A stretch of 31,811 bases of DNA from Trichomonas tenax (Eukaryota > Parabasalia > Trichomonadida > Trichomonadidae): NCBI GenBank assembly GCA_023091735.1, contig JALKBU010000586.1, positions 1 to 31,811 of the forward strand, given 5' to 3'. The translations under genes were made by a program, and so were the position numbers. Every line of letters starts with the position of its first letter. The stretch's first letter is position 1. Below, piece by piece: positions 26,556 through 31,811 of the stretch. Under the pieces are notes generated by a model. It saw only the letters and a list, made by a program, of their open reading frames with translations. It made no database searches and was not told where the DNA came from.

Positions 26556-28622
26556 ATGATCGATAGTTTCTTTAGTTCTAGTGGAGGAAATAGGAAGGCA
26601 CCGAGCAAAGACAAGGTACCTTCCAAGCCTAAAACGGACACAGTGAAAGCGTGGATTCCGAAATTAAGGCCGGCCAAATCTCAATTCGAATTAGCTTTTG
26701 ACACGCTCCAGCACACTGATAAACCCCCGCTAAAGGGCGAAATACCTGTACCGAAGGCAAAGCCTGGTTGTCTAAACGGAATAAGGATCGCTGCGTCAGG
26801 AACACTTCCGCATTTCACACGTGCTGAAGTTAGAGACTTAATTGCTGCATGTGGAGGTGTTCTACAGTCAGCAATAAAAGAAAACTGCGATATGTTCTTA
26901 AGAGGAACAATAAATGTTTCACAAGAAAAATTAAATACAGCAATGAAGAAAAACATTCGGATTATCGATGAAGACGGTTTACTTGCCCTTTTGGCAGCTG
27001 TTGGATGCACTGATATCGAAGGATACGGCGAAGAACAACAGCCGCCAAAACCAGGCGAAGAACCAAAGAAAGAAGAGGCTAAACCAGTCGTAGAAGAACA
27101 AAAACCAGCACCTGAACCTAAAAAGGCCGCAAAACCACAACAAAAGCAAAATCCCCTTTCATTCGGAATTAATTTCAACGACAAGACTGATAACGTTGTG
27201 ACAGGTATGATTTCTGAGAAGTACAGACCTCAGAATAGAGCGGATCTCATTGGTAATGAAGAATTAATCAACAAAGTCGATAATTGGCTCATCACGTTCG
27301 CGAAACAAGATAAAAAGGCTGTTCTCATTAGCGGGCCGCCAGGCATTGGTAAGACATCAACTGCATTGTTGCTCGCAAGGTCCAGAGGCTATCACGTCGT
27401 TGAATATAATGCAAGTGATGTGAGAAACAAAGCTGCGATTGAACAAATTGCAAAAGCCCTCTTCGATGGCAAAACATTGTATTCATTTGCCAAGAAGAAC
27501 ACAGCAAATAACCAGCACGCTATTATCTTTGATGAGATTGATGGCATGTCATCAGGCGATCGTGGTGGTGTTCAAGCACTTGCGCAGTTCATCGAGAAGT
27601 CAACAGTTCCAATTTTCTGTATTTGCAATGATAGACAGTCAGAAAAGCTTAAGCCACTGCTTAAGTTTGTCGTTGACATTCAGTTCACAACGCCAGATAA
27701 GAAAGATATGATTAAGAGAGTTTATGAAATTGCTCAAAAAGAAAATATTAAAATCGACAGAAAGAATCTTTTTGCTGCAATCGATAAATCTGGCGGTGAT
27801 ATGAGATCTGCACTTAATGCACTACAATTGTGGAGTTCTAACGCAGGTAATGCTCATGAGAAAACTTCTGATGAATTTGCTACAATAGATGGATTTGATG
27901 CAGCCAAAAGACTTTGCCGTGAAAAAGATTTTGAAAAGAAGATTTCTCTGTTCATGGTTGATTACAACAGCGCTCCTGATTTCATTCATGATGTTCTTAA
28001 CTTTAATGGCAATATCAGAGAATACGCTGATGCCCTTGATTCTATGTGTGAAGGAAATGTAATCCACAACGTATTGAATCAAGATCAGAATTATGATTTA
28101 CTGATTCCTATGGGTATCACATCTGTTGTTGCGCCAACGATTCTTGCTCCCGTGAAAGTTCAATCAATGCTTAAATTCCCAGAATGCTATGTCAGGCAGT
28201 CAAAAGTCAAGAAGAACTCGCGCATCATGCAAGAGTTTGTCTCAAGATCTGCAAGAGTCCTTCAATCATCAGCTCCTGCGATGCGCGAAAGCACTGCAGA
28301 CATTCTTCACGCAAAACTACAGAAATGCATCGAAGAACATGATTCTGAAGGCCTTAAAAACCTCTTAGAGTTGCTTGAAATCACTATGGAAGATGCTGAA
28401 TCTCTTAAGGATATCGTCAGCTTCCAGAAAGTAGAAAAATCTAGAGCTCAGTCTCAAGAAGAGAGGGATTCTCAGAAGTTCGTCACAACATTTAATAAAG
28501 AGTTCCAGAAGTTCCATTCAAAGGTTGCATCATCAGCAGGTTCATCGCAAGACACAAGATCTTCATACTTCATCCAAGAGACAACTAAACTGAAAGGCAA
28601 AGGTCGTGGAAAGAAGAAATAG
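26556..28622 (+). CDS. RFC1: Replication factor C subunit 1, clamp-loader large subunit (688 aa)
   Basis: Loads the PCNA sliding clamp during replication and repair. Order seen: N-terminal MIDSFFSS, a PCNA-binding (PIP)-like motif in the position used by other RFC1 proteins; a BRCT domain at about 73-150; a proline/lysine/glutamate-rich linker at ~162-198; the RFC box SEKYRPQ at 220-226; Walker A GPPGIGKT at 260-267; Walker B IIFDEID at 323-329; sensor 1 CICND at 355-359; sensor 2 GGDMRSALN at 413-421; then the helical RFC1 C-terminal domain and a basic tail (KGKGRGKKK) that may be a nuclear localisation signal. It is shorter than animal or yeast RFC1 (about 860-1,150 residues), mainly in the N-terminus. 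The stop is TAG. It converges tail-to-tail with the HIRA-like gene, 145 bases away. Confidence 0.96.
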   Translation: MIDSFFSSSGGNRKAPSKDKVPSKPKTDTVKAWIPKLRPAKSQFELAFDTLQHTDKPPLKGEIPVPKAKPGCLNGIRIAASGTLPHFTRAEVRDLIAACGGVLQSAIKENCDMFLRGTINVSQEKLNTAMKKNIRIIDEDGLLALLAAVGCTDIEGYGEEQQPPKPGEEPKKEEAKPVVEEQKPAPEPKKAAKPQQKQNPLSFGINFNDKTDNVVTGMISEKYRPQNRADLIGNEELINKVDNWLITFAKQDKKAVLISGPPGIGKTSTALLLARSRGYHVVEYNASDVRNKAAIEQIAKALFDGKTLYSFAKKNTANNQHAIIFDEIDGMSSGDRGGVQALAQFIEKSTVPIFCICNDRQSEKLKPLLKFVVDIQFTTPDKKDMIKRVYEIAQKENIKIDRKNLFAAIDKSGGDMRSALNALQLWSSNAGNAHEKTSDEFATIDGFDAAKRLCREKDFEKKISLFMVDYNSAPDFIHDVLNFNGNIREYADALDSMCEGNVIHNVLNQDQNYDLLIPMGITSVVAPTILAPVKVQSMLKFPECYVRQSKVKKNSRIMQEFVSRSARVLQSSAPAMRESTADILHAKLQKCIEEHDSEGLKNLLELLEITMEDAESLKDIVSFQKVEKSRAQSQEERDSQKFVTTFNKEFQKFHSKVASSAGSSQDTRSSYFIQETTKLKGKGRGKKK

Positions 28623-28767
28623 AGTCGGAAATATTGTATTTTACAATAATGTTTTAAATAAATATTATGATCTATAATTAAACACATATATTTGACGTTT
28701 CTCATGATGCAACGAGATATATTTAAAAGGAATATTTAAAACAATAACAAATAACAAATAAAAGATA

Positions 28768-29454
28768 TTATATTTCACTATTAAGGCTCATTTCTAGTTC
28801 ATCTGTGAGTGATCCGACTCGTTCTATTGATGAAAGAATGTCTAAAGTGTCTCTCCAGAATTTTTGAAGTTCATTCTTATCAAATGGTGTCTCTGAGTGA
28901 ATGATTTCGTACCAGATATCAATGAAAGCAGACTTAGTTCCGAATGTTGCCAAATAAACGAGATATTTCTGAACGCAATTTGTAAATTTCTCGTATGAAT
29001 TCTCTTCAATAGCGCATGCAATGTCATTCTCGAGTTTAGCGCATTGTGCACTAGTTTTCGTATCCGGATTAGCCATTAATGCATCTAACGGTTCTGAAAC
29101 AAGATTCCAGTGATCATCTTGAAGCCTGAAATGTCCTCTTGTTCCGCAAAGAGTAATGATGATATTTTCTTCTGATTTGTTTAACACGATCGATTCAATA
29201 ACACCAGCATTTCCAGGAACTGTCACATTCTTTATTATTTTCTTGTCTGGAATCGATAAAACTAAAAGCAAACCGTTTGCAGTCAAAATGATCGCGTATG
29301 GATCATATTCTGGAGATGCTAAAACTCTGATCGGCGGTGTTAGGATTAATGGAGACCCGATAAGGTTTCTTGTATCGGGCTCCAATAAAAACAACTTTCC
29401 GTCTGTTGTAGCAAACAATCCTCTTTGCTGGTCAACAAATGGACTCGAATTCAT
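28768..29454 (-). CDS. Stand-alone HIRA C-terminal domain protein (228 aa)
   Basis: HIRA is a chaperone that deposits histone H3.3 outside replication. Residues ~12-125 follow the Hira (TUP1-like) domain: LFATTDGKLFLLEPDTR, GSPLILTPPIRVL, AIILTANGLLLVLSIPDKK, and the hallmark WNLVSEPLDAL (116-126), matching WNLVSD..DSL of HIRA. Residues ~136-215 match the helical end of HIRA (KLENDIACAIEENSYEKF, then QKYLVYLATFG, then RDTLDILSSI). The N-terminal seven-bladed WD40 propeller and the ASF1-binding B-domain are absent, and nothing resembling WD40 repeats was seen upstream within this window. It starts with ATG at 29454; the leader has no clear TCAYW site nearby. Either the propeller is on a separate gene, or this is a truncated copy. 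The call is from motif pattern and no search was run. Confidence 0.7.
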   Translation of the reverse strand: MNSSPFVDQQRGLFATTDGKLFLLEPDTRNLIGSPLILTPPIRVLASPEYDPYAIILTANGLLLVLSIPDKKIIKNVTVPGNAGVIESIVLNKSEENIIITLCGTRGHFRLQDDHWNLVSEPLDALMANPDTKTSAQCAKLENDIACAIEENSYEKFTNCVQKYLVYLATFGTKSAFIDIWYEIIHSETPFDKNELQKFWRDTLDILSSIERVGSLTDELEMSLNSEI

Positions 29455-30234
29455 ATTTCTGACAAAGATTTACATGACATATTTTTTAAATTTATTTTTT
29501 CATTGGAAAAAACAATCATTCATGTGCATAACTTGATGCTTTTAAGGGTTCGAATGATTCTCTACCTATTCTTGCTACAGAGATCTGGTTGAAAGAGATT
29601 TTTTTGTTATGAGTTGAATCCCTCACTCACAGTTTGGTGATGATGCATATTAATGTTTTTAGAACTATTGCACGTATATAAGAGTTCTATGAAGAAAATT
29701 TCTTTATTTGATGACAATTTCAATATCGAGAAAGGTAATAGCACTCTCAGTAAATTTGTAAGTCCAAACGATAGAAAGTGGATCAAATACATCTTTTATG
29801 CTCTTCAATTCATTAAATATCAGTTAGAAAGGTCATTAACACTTTAATTTATTAACATCTTGATGTCAATGATACAATATATAGTGTGCCTCTAAGCACA
29901 GCATCATCTATTTGATGAAAATTGTTTGAACTCGATAATATTCTTCAAACTTCGATTGAATTGAATTTTAATATGAGCGAAGTTGCTATTTTATATGTTT
30001 TTGAATTCAAACTGTAAGTTCTCTATGTCTGTATTGGTATTTCGTATGTGTTCATCAAAAAAATCAGAAATATAAAAATTAGCCAAAAAAAATTGTAAAT
30101 TTTTGCGATTTTAGAGCAACCACTAAAATTTGTAGTAAATAGATACTATAAAACTACTTGGCTCTATCGAATCTTCCTACTAAATAAAAAAAATAAAATA
30201 GGAAAAGTAAGAAAATAATAAATCAAAATAACAT
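29455..30234. other. Intergenic, no supported gene
   Basis: AT-rich. A 64-codon plus-strand frame at 29653-29847 starts with ATG but shows no family features and no initiator, so it is not called. Confidence 0.5.
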
Positions 30235-30782
30235 TTATGCCGACGCACTAACAGATGAAAGATCTTTATCAGAGAAGGTCTCTTGGTTCGCTATTGTTGG
30301 TTCTTGATGATTGAAATTCGTTGCGTGCTGAGGAGGAACTAATGCATCTTGTGGAATAGGTGTCGGTTGTGCAGGCTCTGGAAGAGCGTTGGGAGAATTA
30401 CCCTTGGCTTCTCCCCCTTGATCATCTGCTTCCTTACACATCTGAAGAGTAAAGCGCCACTTTTTGGTCTATCGTTCTAAACGTTTCAAAAGCTCTTTAC
30501 ATTTTTTCTACGATACTTTATCTGCAATTATACTTCCATAAAAGAAATAAAACCATTCGGTTTTGGAGGTGAAATGTCGTATTTTTGAATTTGTCGATAA
30601 AATTTCATTCGATTTAAGATGTTTTGGCCTTATTATATCCTTCTCTACGTTTACCTGGCTTTGGAAGTTATGTTCGATTAGTTTAACCATCCGATAAAAT
30701 TGTATCCAGAACAAATCACCTAATTCATTCGAATGGTTCTCTCTTCAGGTCTCAAACGTTCATCCATATCCGACTGCCGCAT
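30235..30782 (-). pseudogene. Broken gene of unknown family (one frameshift, two in-frame TAG)
   Basis: Reading leftwards: a good start at 30782 (MRQSDMDERLRPEERTIRMN) meets TAG at 30720-30722. A frame change there continues into GDLFWIQFYRMVKLIEHNF and on to ..IIADKVS, TAG at 30508-30510. The same frame goes on KKCKELLKRLER, TAG, TKKWRFTLQMCKEADD, and then a proline/glutamine-rich tail ending SSVSASA at 30235. The two TAGs lie in an otherwise continuous helical reading frame, so one decayed gene of about 180 codons is the simplest reading. I do not recognise the family. The last piece (68 codons from ATG at 30441) could still be translated alone. It is head-to-head with beta-tubulin. Confidence 0.5.
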
Positions 30783-30951
30783 CAAAACATGCGCAGTCCG
30801 GTGCGATTACCACTATAACTTTATCATTGGATTCTTCATTTTCATTTTAGCTTAAACAATAACCCCTGTTTAATAATATTAAACCCTATTTTTAATTTTC
30901 ACTCACAATTATTTCTGAGTGAAAAAATCGGGTTTTGATCCGTTACTAAAT

Positions 30952-30956
30952 TCATT
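30952..30956 (+). promoter_or_regulatory. Initiator (TCATT) of beta-tubulin
   Basis: TCATT within ATTCATTATTA, +1 A at 30954, 11-base leader to the ATG at 30965. This is a textbook trichomonad initiator and leader length. Confidence 0.7.
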
Positions 30957-30964
30957 ATTATATC

Positions 30965-31811
30965 ATGGTTCGTGAAATCGTTCACATCCAAGCTGGACAA
31001 TGCGGCAACCAGATCGGTGCCAAGTTCTGGGAGGTCATCTCCGACGAGCACGGCATCGACCCAACAGGCTCCTACCATGGTGACTCAGATCTCCAGCTCG
31101 AGCGCATCAACGTTTACTACAACGAAGCCACAGGCGGCAAGTACGTCCCACGTGCCATCCTCGTCGACCTTGAACCAGGCACAATGGACTCCGTCCGTGC
31201 TGGCCAGTTCGGTCAGTTATTCCGCCCAGATAACTTCGTCTTCGGACAATCTGGTGCTGGTAACAACTGGGCTAAGGGCTACTACACAGAGGGCCAGGAA
31301 CTCTGCGAGTCCATCCTCGATGTTATCCGTAAGGAGGCTGAATCCTGCGACTGCCTTCAGGGCTTCCAGCTCGTCCACTCCCTCGGTGGTGGCACAGGCG
31401 CTGGCTTAGGTACACTCCTTCTCAACAAGCTCCGTGAAGAGTATCCAGATCGTATCCTCTCCACATACTCCATCGTCCCATCACCAAAGGTTTCTGATAC
31501 AGTTGTCGAGCCATACAATTGCACACTCTCTGTCCACCAGCTCGTCGAGTCTGCTGATGAAGTCTTCTGCATCGATAACGAGGCTCTCTACGATATCTGC
31601 TTCCGCACACTCAAGCTCACAACACCAACATATGGTGACCTTAACCACCTCGTTTCCATGGTTATGTCCGGCACAACATGCGCCCTCCGCTTCCCAGGTC
31701 AGCTCAACTCCGACCTTCGTAAGCTCGCTGTTAACCTTGTTCCATTCCCACGTCTCCACTTCTTCATCGTTGGCTTCGCTCCACTCACATCCCGTGGCTC
31801 CCAGCAGTACC
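30965..31811 (+). CDS. Beta-tubulin, 5' part (282 codons, cut by window end)
   Basis: Subunit of microtubules (flagella, axostyle, spindle in trichomonads). It starts [20 protein letters not shown], with the nucleotide-binding Q11-type loop, and has GGGTGAGLG, the T4 glycine loop where most beta-tubulins have GGGTGSGMG. An extra valine follows the initiator methionine, so residue numbers are one higher than standard. At the benzimidazole-related positions it has Tyr at standard 167 (STYSIVPS), Glu at 198 and Phe at 200 ([11 protein letters not shown]). Codons are strongly biased to C in third position (for example CTC, TCC, GTC), unlike the surrounding genes, in keeping with very high expression. 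The right end of the window cuts the frame after ..SRGSQQY; the rest (about 165 codons) is outside. Confidence 0.99.
   Translation, partial: MVREIVHIQAGQCGNQIGAKFWEVISDEHGIDPTGSYHGDSDLQLERINVYYNEATGGKYVPRAILVDLEPGTMDSVRAGQFGQLFRPDNFVFGQSGAGNNWAKGYYTEGQELCESILDVIRKEAESCDCLQGFQLVHSLGGGTGAGLGTLLLNKLREEYPDRILSTYSIVPSPKVSDTVVEPYNCTLSVHQLVESADEVFCIDNEALYDICFRTLKLTTPTYGDLNHLVSMVMSGTTCALRFPGQLNSDLRKLAVNLVPFPRLHFFIVGFAPLTSRGSQQY

Noticed and set aside
29540..29570. GGGTTCGAAT, resembling a tRNA B box
   Set aside because: No pairing T-stem, no A box at a suitable distance and no acceptor stem.
29653..29847. 64-codon plus-strand frame upstream of the HIRA-like gene
   Set aside because: No initiator, no domain, composition like the surrounding spacer.
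30430..30452. TTTACTCTTCAG before the ATG at 30441 as a 3' splice site
   Set aside because: No CTAA-type branch-point next to the AG and no donor that would remove both TAG codons and keep the frame; pseudogene decay is simpler.
30972..31759. Several open frames of 60-145 codons overlapping beta-tubulin on both strands
   Set aside because: Shadows produced by the strong codon bias of the tubulin gene.
1..31811. CRISPR arrays, bacterial operons or phage genes
   Set aside because: No regularly spaced direct repeats, no Shine-Dalgarno pattern, and the gene content is eukaryotic throughout.

Overview
The window looks like part of a parabasalid (trichomonad) nuclear genome, close to Trichomonas or Tritrichomonas; the exact species cannot be decided from the sequence. 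The DNA is very AT-rich, nearly all genes lack introns, several genes have a TCAYW initiator (here TCATT or TCATA) 11-36 bases before the ATG, seven of twelve apparently intact genes have a stop codon that forms TAAA, and there are trichomonad-type multigene families (ankyrin, ARM-like solenoid, beta-helix surface proteins). Two genes expected to be highly expressed (beta-tubulin and the ubiquitin-like/eS31 fusion) are visibly richer in C-ending codons than their neighbours.

Layout. 0.6-2.0 kb: minus-strand alpha-solenoid protein. 2.0-6.5 kb: a four-helix membrane protein on the minus strand and a decayed ankyrin gene with three in-frame stops, plus scattered ankyrin crumbs. 6.6-9.7 kb: an ARMH1-like armadillo protein, a tRNA-Gly(GCC) on the opposite strand, and a helical protein whose reading frame appears to need a 28-base intron. 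9.9-13.2 kb (minus strand): a proline-rich acidic protein of unknown role, and upstream of it a 780-residue protein read here as a very divergent Spt5 (NGN plus KOW domains) with a large insertion. 13.9-16.3 kb: a fusion of shortened ubiquitin-like domain and ribosomal protein eS31 (S27a), then another ARM-like protein. 16.3-20 kb: gene-poor DNA with a 29-base inverted repeat and a frameshifted beta-helix surface-protein pseudogene. 20.1-22.1 kb: a HEAT/importin-like solenoid. 22.2-25.2 kb: a 2,957-base non-coding element bounded by 51-base terminal inverted repeats and filled with long hairpins. 25.3-29.5 kb: cyclophilin, RFC1 (clamp-loader large subunit), and a stand-alone HIRA C-terminal domain. 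30.2-30.8 kb: a broken gene of unknown family. 30.97 kb to the end: the first 282 codons of beta-tubulin.

The housekeeping genes cover chromatin and transcription elongation (Spt5-like, HIRA-like), replication (RFC1), translation (eS31, tRNA-Gly), folding (cyclophilin) and cytoskeleton (tubulin). They are not arranged as operons; each seems to have its own promoter. The most interesting items are the hidden Spt5 with an insertion between its KOW domains, a HIRA domain without its WD40 propeller, a candidate mini-intron, a ubiquitin moiety reduced to about 53 residues, and the hairpin-filled inverted-repeat element.
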